Positions 8,090 to 16,372 of a stretch of 64,000 nucleotides of DNA are shown here, piece by piece. Location: assembly GCF_026012395.1 (NCBI RefSeq), contig NZ_BRZA01000002.1:248001-312000 (forward strand), read 5' to 3'. The translations under genes and the position numbers were made by a program. The stretch is from Lysinibacillus piscis. Its GTDB lineage: Bacteria; Bacillota; Bacilli; Bacillales_A; Planococcaceae. Numbering within the stretch: the first letter of the stretch is position 1; each line of letters starts with the position of its first letter. The notes below the pieces were generated by a model that was not told the DNA's origin, did no database searches, and worked only from the letters and a program-made list of their open reading frames with translations.

Positions 8090-8542
8090 ATGTCAGATAA
8101 AATAACAAGGCACTCACCTGAAACCGTTGCAGCGGTTGAAAAGGAATTGCGTTATATAGCAGCAATTGTGAAGCAAAAAGGAAGAGAAATTGTTTCGCAA
8201 TATGCCATTACGCCACCACAATTTGTTGCATTGCAATGGCTGGAAGAGCTTGGGGATATGACGATTGGTGATTTGTCAAACCGCTTATATTTAGCTTTTA
8301 GTACGACAACCGACTTAGTGGATCGTATGGAGAAAAATGAATTAGTGAAGCGTATACGTGATGAAAATGATCGCCGAGTGGTTGTTGTTCAGCTATTGAA
8401 AAAAGGTGAGCGTATTATTCAAGAGGTTATTGAAAAGAGACAGCAGTATTTGCAGGAGAAACTTGTTGATTTTACAGAACAGGAAGTAGCACAAATGTCT
8501 CACTATTTAGAAAAATTACATGTACAGATGAAGCAGGATTGA
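8090..8542 (+). CDS. ysmB: MarR family transcriptional regulator, YsmB-like
   Basis: Winged-helix regulator of 150 residues. The DNA-binding part is visible at about 45-110: PPQFVALQWLEELGDMTIGDLSNRLYLAFSTTTDLVDRMEKNELVKRIRDENDRRVVVVQL. Long helices at both ends would form the dimer interface. The target is unknown. It lies between gerE and racE as in B. subtilis, and the next gene begins 10 bases after its stop, so the two are probably co-transcribed. Confidence 0.88.
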   Translation: MSDKITRHSPETVAAVEKELRYIAAIVKQKGREIVSQYAITPPQFVALQWLEELGDMTIGDLSNRLYLAFSTTTDLVDRMEKNELVKRIRDENDRRVVVVQLLKKGERIIQEVIEKRQQYLQEKLVDFTEQEVAQMSHYLEKLHVQMKQD

Positions 8543-8552
8543 GGCGGTAAAG

Positions 8553-9350
8553 ATGAATGCCCCTATAGGTGTTATTGATTCAGGTGTAGGTGGTTTAACA
8601 GTAGCAAAGGAAATTATGAAGCTTTTACCTAATGAAACCATCTACTATATTGGTGATACAGCAAGATGTCCATATGGTCCAAGAACGAAGCAGGAAGTGC
8701 GGAATTTTACTTGGCAAATGGCGAAAGCACTGGAAAAAATGAATGTGAAAATGCTTGTGATTGCTTGCAATACAGCGACGGCAGTAGCACTCGAAAGTTT
8801 ACAACGAAATATGCCTTTTCCAGTATTAGGCGTGATCAATGCTGGCGCACGTGCGGCTGTAAAAAAGACGAAGCGACATGAAGTCGTTGTACTAGCAACT
8901 GAAGGAACGATTAAAAGTGGGGCATATGAAAAAGCACTGTTAGCACTGAGTACGTCCACACAAATTATTCCACTAGCTTGCCCAACATTTGTACCACTTG
9001 TGGAAAGTGGGGAATATAAAGGTGATTTTGCTGACCAGCTCATTGCAGATGGATTGAAACCATTGCAAAAAAAATCATTTGATACAGTGATTTTAGGGTG
9101 TACACATTATCCCATTCTACAAAAGCAAATTGAGGCGGTTGTTGGAGAAAATGTATTTGTTCTATCTTCAGCGGAGGAAACGGCAAAGGATGTGCAAGAT
9201 ATGTTAGCATACAATGGGACGCTAGCAGATGTCCATGCGAAGCCAGCCCATCAATTTTTTGCAACAGGTTCTGTGCCTATTTTTCGTTCGATTGCTGAAA
9301 GTTGGCTAGAGCAAGGCACACTGGCGATTCAACGAATTACCTTAAAGTAA
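8553..9350 (+). CDS. racE: Glutamate racemase
   Basis: Cytoplasmic racemase that makes D-glutamate for peptidoglycan. The 265-residue protein carries the signature motifs of the cofactor-independent Asp/Glu racemases: DSGVGGLTVAKEI near the start, ACNTATA with the first catalytic cysteine, and LGCTHYP with the second. TTGAGGCGG overlapping the ysmB stop provides the ribosome binding site. In B. subtilis gerM follows; here a terminator and rph follow instead. Confidence 0.97.
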   Translation: MNAPIGVIDSGVGGLTVAKEIMKLLPNETIYYIGDTARCPYGPRTKQEVRNFTWQMAKALEKMNVKMLVIACNTATAVALESLQRNMPFPVLGVINAGARAAVKKTKRHEVVVLATEGTIKSGAYEKALLALSTSTQIIPLACPTFVPLVESGEYKGDFADQLIADGLKPLQKKSFDTVILGCTHYPILQKQIEAVVGENVFVLSSAEETAKDVQDMLAYNGTLADVHAKPAHQFFATGSVPIFRSIAESWLEQGTLAIQRITLK

Positions 9351-9352
9351 TC

Positions 9353-9387
9353 AATCAGCTTGGCTCAGGTAGCTAAGCTGATTTTTA
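9353..9387 (+). terminator. Terminator of ysmB-racE
   Basis: ATCAGCTT (9354-9361) pairs with AAGCTGAT (9375-9382), followed by TTTTTA. Confidence 0.8.
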
Positions 9388-9444
9388 CTGTTTTATAAGA
9401 AAAAGGGTATGCTATTTCGAACAAAAACAAAATGTGCTACTAAT

Positions 9445-9476
9445 GCTACGTTGCACTAACGCTTTCGCACAAAAAA
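9445..9476. repeat. Dispersed intergenic repeat, fragment D
   Basis: GCTACGTTGCACTAACGCTT followed by TCGCACAAAAAA matches, with two differences, the inner part of copy B near 37478-37519. Only this central segment is present; both terminal hairpin modules are missing. It lies between the racE terminator and rph. Confidence 0.6.
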
Positions 9477-9527
9477 AATATATGTTACGATAGTTGCGCG
9501 AAAATAGTTAGGAGGAACAACTTATTT

Positions 9528-10274
9528 ATGAGCAGATTTGATGAAAGACATGCAGAAGCATTACGTCCAGTACGAATCGAGAGTGATTATTTATTACATC
9601 CAGAGGGTTCTGTACTCATTCAAGTAGGTAATACAAAGGTGATTTGTACGGCAACAATTGAAGATAAAGTACCAGGCTTTTTACGTGGACAAGGGAAGGG
9701 TTGGATTACGGCAGAGTATTCTATGTTACCACGTGCAACAGAGCAACGTACACCACGTGAAGCAGCTCGTGGCAAAATCAATGGTCGTACGATGGAAATT
9801 CAGCGTTTAATCGGTCGTGCATTGCGTGCAGTCGTTGATTTAGAGGCTTTGGGTGAGCGTACAGTATGGATTGACTGTGATGTTATTCAAGCGGACGGTG
9901 GTACACGAACAGCGTCTATAACAGGGGCATTTGTTGCTATGACACAGGCCATTGCAAAGCTAGCAGAGGAAAAACAATTAGCTAGATTCCCAATTACAGA
10001 CTTTTTAGCGGCAACAAGCGTAGGCATTGTAGAAGGGCAAGGAGCCATTTTAGACTTAAACTATGTGGAAGACGTAGCGGCTGAAGTGGATATGAATATT
10101 GTCATGACAGGCGCAGGTCGCTTTGTAGAATTACAAGGGACTGGTGAAGAAGCAACATTCTCTCGTGAGGAATTAAATGAGCTATTAGCTTTGGGCGAAA
10201 AGGGAATTAGTGAATTAATCGCATTACAGAAGGAAGTATTAGGCGAATTGGCGAATAAAGTAGGAGGGGCATAA
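9528..10274 (+). CDS. rph: Ribonuclease PH
   Basis: Phosphorolytic 3'-5' exoribonuclease that trims tRNA precursors. At 248 aa it is full length for the family. Motifs include [19 protein letters not shown], the phosphate-binding [23 protein letters not shown], and the acidic region [33 protein letters not shown] precedes the ATG. Its stop lies 2 bases from the next start, so rph, the ITPase gene and the phosphodiesterase gene form one transcription unit, in the same order as B. subtilis rph-ysnA-ysnB. Confidence 0.97.
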   Translation: MSRFDERHAEALRPVRIESDYLLHPEGSVLIQVGNTKVICTATIEDKVPGFLRGQGKGWITAEYSMLPRATEQRTPREAARGKINGRTMEIQRLIGRALRAVVDLEALGERTVWIDCDVIQADGGTRTASITGAFVAMTQAIAKLAEEKQLARFPITDFLAATSVGIVEGQGAILDLNYVEDVAAEVDMNIVMTGAGRFVELQGTGEEATFSREELNELLALGEKGISELIALQKEVLGELANKVGGA

Positions 10275-10276
10275 CC

Positions 10277-10873
10277 ATGACAAAACAAGTCGTCATTGCA
10301 ACGAAAAACAAAGGCAAAGCAAAGGATTTCGAAGCGTTATTTATACCACTTGGTTATAAAGTTGTGACAATGTTTGAAGTGGCGCCCGAGCTAGAAATAG
10401 AAGAAACAGGTACAACCTTTGAAGAAAACGCTGTACTAAAAGCAGAAACATTGGCAAGAGAGTTAGGTACAATTGTCATTGCTGATGATAGTGGACTAGC
10501 TGTAGATGCGCTAAATGGTGAGCCAGGTGTTTATTCTGCACGCTATGCAGGGGACCATGATGATGAAGCCAATATGGTAAAGTTATTAGCTAACATGGAG
10601 CATGTAGACGATGCACAGCGCACAGCACGCTTTTGTTGCTGTATTGCGATAGCTGGACCTGATTTTGAGACAATGACTGTATTTGGTACATGTGAGGGCG
10701 TAATTGCTCATGAAAAACGTGGCACAAACGGCTTTGGCTACGATCCTATCTTCTTTGTACCAAGTTTAAATCGTATGATGGCAGAGTTAACGGCAGAGGA
10801 AAAGGGTGCAATTTCTCATCGTGGCAATGCAATTCGTCAATTGAAGGAGCAACTACCAACATTTATGAACTAA
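10277..10873 (+). CDS. ysnA: XTP/dITP diphosphatase (non-canonical purine NTPase)
   Basis: House-cleaning enzyme that hydrolyses XTP and (d)ITP to monophosphates, keeping damaged purines out of nucleic acids. The 198-residue RdgB/HAM1-type protein shows the N-terminal signature VIATKNKGKAKDFEALF, the metal-binding IADDSGLAVDALNGEPGVYSARYAG, and the base-recognition segment GFGYDPIFFVP followed by SHRGNAIRQLKE. An AGGAGGGG-type site lies at the end of rph. Second gene of the rph operon. Also called rdgB in other bacteria. Confidence 0.95.
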   Translation: MTKQVVIATKNKGKAKDFEALFIPLGYKVVTMFEVAPELEIEETGTTFEENAVLKAETLARELGTIVIADDSGLAVDALNGEPGVYSARYAGDHDDEANMVKLLANMEHVDDAQRTARFCCCIAIAGPDFETMTVFGTCEGVIAHEKRGTNGFGYDPIFFVPSLNRMMAELTAEEKGAISHRGNAIRQLKEQLPTFMN

Positions 10874-10885
10874 GGGGTGGTATGG

Positions 10886-11389
10886 ATGCAAATGTTAGTA
10901 ATGAGCGATACACATCGTGATAGTGGTGTGATTGATAAGGTACGAGGCTATTATCCAAATGCAGATGTGCTAGTACATTGTGGTGATAGCGAGCTCGCCT
11001 TTTCACATCCAGCATTAGAAGGGATGCAAAAGGTAGAGGGTAATTGTGACTTTGATAGAGCTTTCCCAGAGGAAGCTGTCTTTGAGGTAGGCGGTACGAA
11101 AATATTTGTGACACATGGGCATTTGTTTAATGTCAAAATGTCTCTCACATCTTTAAATTATCGTGCACGAGAGCTTGGTGCACAGATAGCGTGTTTTGGG
11201 CACTCGCATTTTTTAGGGGCAGAAATGATAGGTGGTATTTTATTTTTAAATCCAGGAAGTTTGTTAATGCCACGTGGGCGTAAAGAGAAAAGTTTTGCTC
11301 TTGTAGATATAACAGACGATTATTTTCAAGTTGACTTTTTAACAGATGCGAATGACCTTATTTCAACCCATCAATTTGCTCGTCAATAA
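10886..11389 (+). CDS. ysnB: Metallophosphoesterase, YfcE/MJ0936 family
   Basis: Binuclear metal phosphodiesterase of 167 residues, expected to be cytoplasmic. The metal-ligand motifs of the calcineurin-like fold are present: MSDTHRD, VHCGDSE, VEGNCDF (GNCD), FVTHGH and CFGHSHF. The ATG at 10886 has AAGGGG at 10873-10877; a GTG at 10877 overlaps that site and is less likely. The physiological substrate is not known for this group. It ends the rph operon, and a hairpin terminator follows. Confidence 0.92.
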   Translation: MQMLVMSDTHRDSGVIDKVRGYYPNADVLVHCGDSELAFSHPALEGMQKVEGNCDFDRAFPEEAVFEVGGTKIFVTHGHLFNVKMSLTSLNYRARELGAQIACFGHSHFLGAEMIGGILFLNPGSLLMPRGRKEKSFALVDITDDYFQVDFLTDANDLISTHQFARQ

Positions 11390-11396
11390 ACGACTA

Positions 11397-11436
11397 AAGG
11401 CTGAATTCCTCGTTTTGTAGGGATTCAGCTTTATTC
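11397..11436 (+). terminator. Terminator of the rph operon
   Basis: AAGGCTGAATTCC pairs with GGATTCAGCTT across a short loop (11397-11431). The T-rich tail is short and interrupted (TTATTC). Confidence 0.65.
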
Positions 11437-11457
11437 ATCATAAGGAGAGAATAGAAA

Positions 11458-12111
11458 ATGGAAAAGTTATTACAGAGGATAGTCAGTTGGGCAAAAGCAT
11501 CAGAGGAAAGGCTCATCATTGGCATATCAGGACATGGTGCAGCAGGGAAAACAACCTTTGCTAAACAATTGATCCAGTTATTTGAACCGCAGTCAGTCAA
11601 TTATATCAATACAGACCCTTATATTGTAGATTCAGTAATGCGTAAAAAAACGATAATTGACTATACATATGACAATGAAGCGCATCGCTATAAAATGACC
11701 GCTTGCCACCCTGCTGCACATCACCTCCCATCATTAGCAAGAGATGTACAAATGGTGAGGGCAGGAGTGGACTTCTACACAATTGACACACACTATGCGG
11801 AAAGTACATTGATTACCTCTAACAAAAAAATCACGATTGTGGAAGGAATGAGTGTCGCTTTTCTGGAGCCACAGCTATTTGATTTAAAATTATACTTCTA
11901 TACAGATGATGATACAGAATTTGTGAGAAGAGCAGGGCGTGATATTGTGGAGAGAGGCATGGAATATGATTATTTACAGCATTCACATCAGGAAAGAAGA
12001 TTGCAATATCAGGTATTTATGCATCCATATAGCGAGCATTTTGATGTGATGGTGAAATCTGTTGGCGATCAGGTGGTTATTGAGAAGAATTTTTTTGAGA
12101 AAAATGTATAG
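11458..12111 (+). CDS. Uridine kinase-like P-loop kinase
   Basis: Protein of 217 residues with a clear Walker A motif near residue 27 (GISGHGAAGKTTFAKQL). It has the general layout of the uridine kinase/phosphoribulokinase/pantothenate kinase group: NYINTDPYIVD after the first beta-alpha unit, HPAAHHLPSLARDVQ, then KITIVEGMSVAF (Walker B-like) and an arginine-rich lid FVRRAGRDIVERG. Nucleoside kinase activity is plausible but the acceptor cannot be read. It begins the accessory region after the rph operon, with its own site AAGGAGAGAATAG. Confidence 0.75.
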   Translation: MEKLLQRIVSWAKASEERLIIGISGHGAAGKTTFAKQLIQLFEPQSVNYINTDPYIVDSVMRKKTIIDYTYDNEAHRYKMTACHPAAHHLPSLARDVQMVRAGVDFYTIDTHYAESTLITSNKKITIVEGMSVAFLEPQLFDLKLYFYTDDDTEFVRRAGRDIVERGMEYDYLQHSHQERRLQYQVFMHPYSEHFDVMVKSVGDQVVIEKNFFEKNV

Positions 12112-12191
12112 ATAATGCTTATTTATGATGTAATCAGCTCTGTTTTCATAAAATGTTATACTAATGATAAAAAATGAAAAAGGGAGTTTTT

Positions 12192-12668
12192 ATGGCTATA
12201 TTAAAAGATTATTCTAGTGTACCTAATAAATGTGAAGTTGAAATAAAGCTAACATTAGCCAATGAAGAAAGTGTAGAATTTCTTATTTATTTTCGTTCTG
12301 GTCCTGCTTTTCCAGTTGTACATATGGAAATTGCTTGTTTAAAGAGGGATTTTTTTAAGTTATTAGATGATTTACAACAAATCGATAGCACACATTTAAG
12401 TATGCTAGAGACCCACGACCCTGGACTGTGTATTTATCATATTCCTCAATTTGGAGAATATTTTTATCCTGGTTATGGCATTCTCCAAATACCTGATAGT
12501 GAGAGATGTGAATGGGAGCCTAGTTTTAAATTGATTTTTGTATTAGATGCAGGCTATAAAAACCACCTTCATGCAACAGGGGGTGGCCCTTCGTTATGTT
12601 TAACAGTGAAAATGAATCAGATTATAGAGTTTGTGGATGACTTGAAAATAGAAATGAATAGGTTCTAA
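12192..12668 (+). CDS. Conserved hypothetical protein
   Basis: Unrecognised soluble protein of 158 residues, acidic, with no signal peptide, membrane helix or catalytic motif I can name. The start is placed at the ATG at 12192 (MAILKDYSSVPNKCEVE) because AAAAAGGGAG lies at 12177-12186; an upstream in-frame ATG at 12174 would sit before that site. An extended -10 promoter element, TGTTATACT at 12154-12162, lies just upstream, suggesting single-gene transcription. A perfect 9-bp hairpin at 12831-12881 may end the transcript. Confidence 0.6.
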   Translation: MAILKDYSSVPNKCEVEIKLTLANEESVEFLIYFRSGPAFPVVHMEIACLKRDFFKLLDDLQQIDSTHLSMLETHDPGLCIYHIPQFGEYFYPGYGILQIPDSERCEWEPSFKLIFVLDAGYKNHLHATGGGPSLCLTVKMNQIIEFVDDLKIEMNRF

Positions 12669-13131
12669 TTTAGGAAGAGTTCCTTCTTGATTAACCAAAG
12701 GCATACAATATTTAATTGATTGAAACCTCTACAACAGGCAATTAGTTGGTTTAAACGAATCTACCATTCCACGGCCGTCATCACCAAAAATAGTTGACTA
12801 AAGGCAGCATTTTTCATTTTACTAAATAACACAGGTACATTCAAAGTATCTATTTTAATAGTAGGTTTAGTGTGTACCTGTTGGTTTAATTTTTATCGAA
12901 TGTTGTATTTTTGGTTAATTGATAAACTGCTTCAGCAATGGTAATTCGTTTATTGTTATTTCTCTGTCTTCCAGTAAGATATTAAATAGTTTGGTGAGAA
13001 TATTATCTTTTCTTTTTTACAAAAATATAATACGATTAAGGTAAAAATTTGTATAGATTATTCATTTTAGTGAAAATTATATTGACATTATGTTGAATAA
13101 TACATATAATAAATATTGTCGTTATCATTAT
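12669..13131. other. Gene-poor stretch between 12192-12668 and tRNA-Arg
   Basis: No open gene is visible. It contains a hairpin (ACAGGTACA 12831-12839 with TGTACCTGT 12873-12881, weak T-rich tail). On the minus strand at 12915-13019 is a stop-bounded 34-codon segment reading LTKLFNILLEDREITINELPLL, which resembles the end of a non-ribosomal peptide synthetase condensation domain. AT content rises towards the tRNA. It looks like decayed sequence. Confidence 0.4.
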
Positions 13132-13205
<74 letters not shown>

Positions 13206-13254
13206 TCTATAAAGCAGTCACAAACCATTGATACAATTGGATTTGTGAGAAATT

Positions 13255-13289
13255 AGGGATTTAGTCACTGATGCTGAATCCCTTTTTTT
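13255..13289 (+). terminator. Terminator downstream of tRNA-Arg
   Basis: AGGGATT (13255-13261) pairs with AATCCCT (13277-13283), followed by seven Ts. Confidence 0.85.
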
Positions 13290-13360
13290 ATTACCCTAGA
13301 AAATTACGTGAATAGCGCGCAAGAATTATCTTCCAATTCAATTGAATGGAGGATTTTTTT

Positions 13361-13694
13361 ATGTCAAAAAAGATAGGATTATTTGATGTGGATTTCACAC
13401 TGATGACCAAAAAGCGTACCACTTTCTATTAAAAGGAGAGAAAACTGTTACAGCTCGCTACAAGACCTTTTCAGAAGCCGTAGTGAAATCGTTAATCAAA
13501 TGGGCGTGAGCCATTATCGTCCTCGAACTATCAAAGATTACAATACAGTCCCATTGAACTTTGCGAAGAGTATAACGAGCCTGTATAGAGTTGATAGATT
13601 TGACTTGGGCTTGTTTCAATGGACTTTACGAAGCTTACCTATTTCACAAAAAGGTAAAAATCCAACAATCGCTATTTACAACCTTTTCACTTAA
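13361..13694 (+). pseudogene. Decayed coding fragments after tRNA-Arg
   Basis: An ATG at 13361 with a good site (AATGGAGGA) begins MSKKIGLFDVDFTLMTKK and stops after 23 codons. Two other frames carry protein-like segments: HFLLKGEKTVTARYKTFSEAV (13420-13482) and MGVSHYRPRTIKDYNTVPLN onward (13500-13694). Frame changes between the pieces suggest one or more former genes broken by indels. The middle pieces vaguely resemble the N-terminal core-binding part of a tyrosine recombinase, which would suit a position next to a tRNA, while the first piece resembles a HAD-type DxDxT motif. Neither identification is secure. Confidence 0.45.
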
Positions 13695-13855
13695 TTAAAA
13701 TTAAGCAATATATGTTAAAGCTCTCGTTTATCACTCTATTTTGTTAAATAAAAGAAACATTGACTATTACCCCTATATCAAATATTGGGTTTATGATAAC
13801 ATATATCTGAATCTTTTAACTTTAAAAAATATGAAAGGAAGTGTATTAATCACAT

Positions 13856-15358
13856 ATGAAAAAGATATTGAAACCATTGATTAGTGTTATTGCCATTGGT
13901 ACTCTCTCATTATCTATAAACATAGATAAAAATGTATTAGCTAATAATATTGCAAATACATGTGAGTATGATTCGGCATTGAAAGTAAACCCTGATTATT
14001 CCACAATGAACTGTTTGTTAACCGAAACAGCACTTATGTATGATGTTCCTCCTGAAATTGTGAAGGCAATAGCGGAAGGTGAAAGTGGAAATTGGCGTCA
14101 TTTTGATATGAATGGCGAAGCGATTGTGACAGCTGATAATGGAATTGGCATTATGCAAATTACAAATCAAGCAGGCTACAATCAAGATAGATTAAAAAGC
14201 GATATTGTCTATAATATTCAAGCTGGTGTAGAGACTCTAGATGATATGTTTAAGCGAAAGGACTTACCTAGTATCAACGGTGGGGAAAGAGACGTACTGG
14301 AACATTGGTACTTTGCTATCATGGCTTATAACGGTACTAAGCCAGTAAATAGCCCAATTGTTCAAGCAACGGGTGAAAGAAATATCAATGCCTATCAAGA
14401 AAGAGTTCTTCAAATTATTAATAAAATGGAATTAATAGACGTAACAGAGCTGCATTTTTCACGTGAACAATTTCAATATGACTCTAACAGCAGGGAAAAT
14501 ATTAAATTTTCAACGATGAACTATGATTTTGATTTACCATTAACAAAATCTAAGTATTTTTTTGAAGCAAATCAAAAAGTTAGTGCAATAACTAATGTAA
14601 CATTTAGGACAAAACCTACTACGGATAGTCCTTCTTTAGGTACTTTACGTGAAGGTGAAATTGTTACCGTTATGGGTCCTTTTGAATATGAAAAAGTATC
14701 AACGAAGAAAAACCATTTTGTTTGGTATCCTGTGAAAAGAAATGACGGGACAGAGGGGTATGTAGCATCAAGTTATTTAAACTACTCAGCTTCAACACCT
14801 CCAGTAACACCGCCCACAACGGGCAACGTTGATGTATCAAAGTTTGCTGATTACAAGGCCAACCAATACTGGGCTGAGGATTTTAAATGGGCAGTCAATG
14901 TTGGTATCATCAGTGGATACACAAACGTGAAAAACCCATCAACAGGTAAGTACGAAAACTTACTTAAACCGTACACTAACTTAACGGAAAACCAAATGTT
15001 ATCTATCCTATTACGTTACTTCAAACCATCAGAACTAGCTTCAACGATAGCTAATACTTCATGGTATGGAGACGTAAACTACCAACTGGCTACAAAATAC
15101 GCTTTACCAGTTCTAGGTGCAAACACAGCATCCAAACAAGCCATTGCAGGTAAGGATATCACACGGGGTAACTTCGCTCGTATCTTAGCTTCAATGCATT
15201 ATGGTAAGACTGTATCTCAGTCAGAAGCTATTAAATTCCTTCGTGAGAATGGTTTAACAACTACTAAAACAAATGAAGAGTTTAAACCAAATGATTCTCT
15301 AACAAGAGCGCACACAGTGGCATTCTTCCACCGCTATGAACAAATATTCAATAACTAA
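13856..15358 (+). CDS. Secreted lytic transglycosylase-like protein with SH3 and SLH domains
   Basis: Probable exported cell-wall protein, 500 aa. A signal peptide spans about residues 1-29 (basic MKKILK, hydrophobic core, cleavage near VLA-N). Residues 40-190 resemble a lysozyme-like transglycosylase domain (CLLTETALMYDVPPEIVKAIAEGESGNW, then GIGIMQIT and a later AYNGT), with the expected glutamate in EGESGNW. About 238-315 form a bacterial SH3 domain (FRTKPTTDSPSLGTLREGE, ending GYVASSYLNYS). A proline/threonine linker follows. The last 170 residues resemble S-layer-homology repeats (YWAEDFKWAVNVGIISGYT, FKPNDSLTRAHTVAFFHRY), expected to bind wall polysaccharide. AAAGGAAG at 13834-13841 is rather far from the ATG. 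Monocistronic, with a terminator after it. Confidence 0.82.
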   Translation: MKKILKPLISVIAIGTLSLSINIDKNVLANNIANTCEYDSALKVNPDYSTMNCLLTETALMYDVPPEIVKAIAEGESGNWRHFDMNGEAIVTADNGIGIMQITNQAGYNQDRLKSDIVYNIQAGVETLDDMFKRKDLPSINGGERDVLEHWYFAIMAYNGTKPVNSPIVQATGERNINAYQERVLQIINKMELIDVTELHFSREQFQYDSNSRENIKFSTMNYDFDLPLTKSKYFFEANQKVSAITNVTFRTKPTTDSPSLGTLREGEIVTVMGPFEYEKVSTKKNHFVWYPVKRNDGTEGYVASSYLNYSASTPPVTPPTTGNVDVSKFADYKANQYWAEDFKWAVNVGIISGYTNVKNPSTGKYENLLKPYTNLTENQMLSILLRYFKPSELASTIANTSWYGDVNYQLATKYALPVLGANTASKQAIAGKDITRGNFARILASMHYGKTVSQSEAIKFLRENGLTTTKTNEEFKPNDSLTRAHTVAFFHRYEQIFNN

Positions 15359-15372
15359 ATTGCTACCTACAA

Positions 15373-15410
15373 GTGAAAAGGTGACTATAAAAGTCATCTT
15401 TTCTTTTTTA
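15373..15410 (+). terminator. Terminator of the transglycosylase-SLH gene
   Basis: GAAAAGGTGAC pairs with GTCATCTTTTC across a short AT-rich loop, followed by TTTTTTA. Confidence 0.85.
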
Positions 15411-15791
15411 TGTTTAATAAATCCTTTCTTGACACTCCTCGAACCTTTCATAACTAAATTCACTGACACAGATTGCTTGATGGGAGCTACAAAGTCTTGT
15501 GTTAAGCTACTGGAGTGATTGAGAAAGCATAACAAAAGGACTTGTGTGCAATTTTGATATGCACAAGTCCTGAATTAGTTTGTATCATTCATAGGGTAAT
15601 CTCCAGATCATGTAATGATTTTTGACAGTTCAAAAATTTAAATTGATAGTCATAAGTTAAGAAGTTGAAGCTAACCGAACATCCTATGAGTCTTATTGAG
15701 AGTTCGTTTGAGGGCTTGTACAGGCTCACTCAAGCAGTAAAATACAATAAAAGTAGGCTATCACAAAGTTGAATAGCCAAGTAACTAAAAA
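15411..15791. other. Intergenic stretch with one strong hairpin
   Basis: No gene is seen. AGGACTTGTG (15537-15546) pairs perfectly with CACAAGTCCT (15562-15571). No T-run follows on either strand, so it is a structure of unknown role and not a standard terminator. The rest is AT-rich without recognisable content until the cre-like site at 15792. Confidence 0.5.
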
Positions 15792-15805
15792 TGAAAGCGA
15801 TTGCA
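15792..15805. promoter_or_regulatory. Candidate CcpA-binding cre site
   Basis: TGAAAGCGATTGCA matches the core cre pattern TGnAAnCGnTnnCA at all fixed positions. It lies 29 bases before the acyl-CoA ligase pseudogene that heads the fatty-acid oxidation operon. Carbon catabolite repression of that pathway is biologically sensible, but binding is inferred. Confidence 0.5.
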
Positions 15806-15833
15806 AAATAAATACCAAATTGCTAGAATATAA

Positions 15834-16366
15834 ATGAATTATTATTCAGTTAATTCTGAAAATGGATTCAAGGGCACTATTATTTATGGAGAAAGAACGT
15901 ATTCTTATCAGGAATTAAATGAAGAGGTCAATCGTGTAGCCAACGGATTAATGGAGCATGGCTTTGAAAAAGGCGATAAAGTGGCACTTTTTATGAGGAA
16001 CTCTGATTATTTCATGATTACATTTTATGGCGTTGTACGGGCTGGCTGTGTGGCTGTTCCTGTTAATTTTCGGTTAACTGCAATAGAGACAGACTATATT
16101 TTAACGCAATCAGATACGAAATGTGTATTTTGTGATGAGGAATTGGCATCGATTATAGAGGATGTCCGTGGGAACGTAGCAACGGTCACTTCAGTTGTTA
16201 GTGTTCCACATTCAACAACGAACAAAAACATAGAGTGGGCTGATTTTTTATCGACGAATCGAGAACAGCCAGCAGTATATGTTTCCACTATATCGAGGCA
16301 TTACCACGTAATACATCAGGAAAAATTTTGAAATATCAATTGCGAGATCAATTTGTGGAGGTATAA
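15834..16366 (+). pseudogene. Acyl-CoA synthetase (AMP-forming), internally deleted
   Basis: The first 150 codons encode the N-terminal part of a fatty-acyl-CoA ligase (IYGERTYSYQELNEEVNRVANGL, ALFMRNSDYFMITFYGVVRAGCVAVPVN, YILTQSDTKCVFCDEE). At about 16290 the sequence jumps to the extreme C-terminus of the same family in another frame: EALPRNTSGKILKYQLRDQF (16293-16352) then VEV and a stop at 16364-16366. The roughly 300-350 central residues, including the AMP-binding P-loop and most of the adenylation site, are missing. The original frame instead stops at 16329-16331. This is a single internal deletion that cannot give an active enzyme. The remaining 3' end still provides the ribosome binding site (GTGGAGG) for the thiolase gene. 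Confidence 0.85.
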
Positions 16367-16372
16367 AATATT

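Noticed and set aside
8645-9043. 132-codon open frame on the minus strand inside racE
   Set aside because: It is the complement of a well-supported racE frame, has no ribosome binding site and reads like low-complexity antisense translation.
15537-15571. Strong hairpin as a second terminator of the transglycosylase gene
   Set aside because: No T-run follows on either strand, and a proper terminator already exists at 15373-15410.
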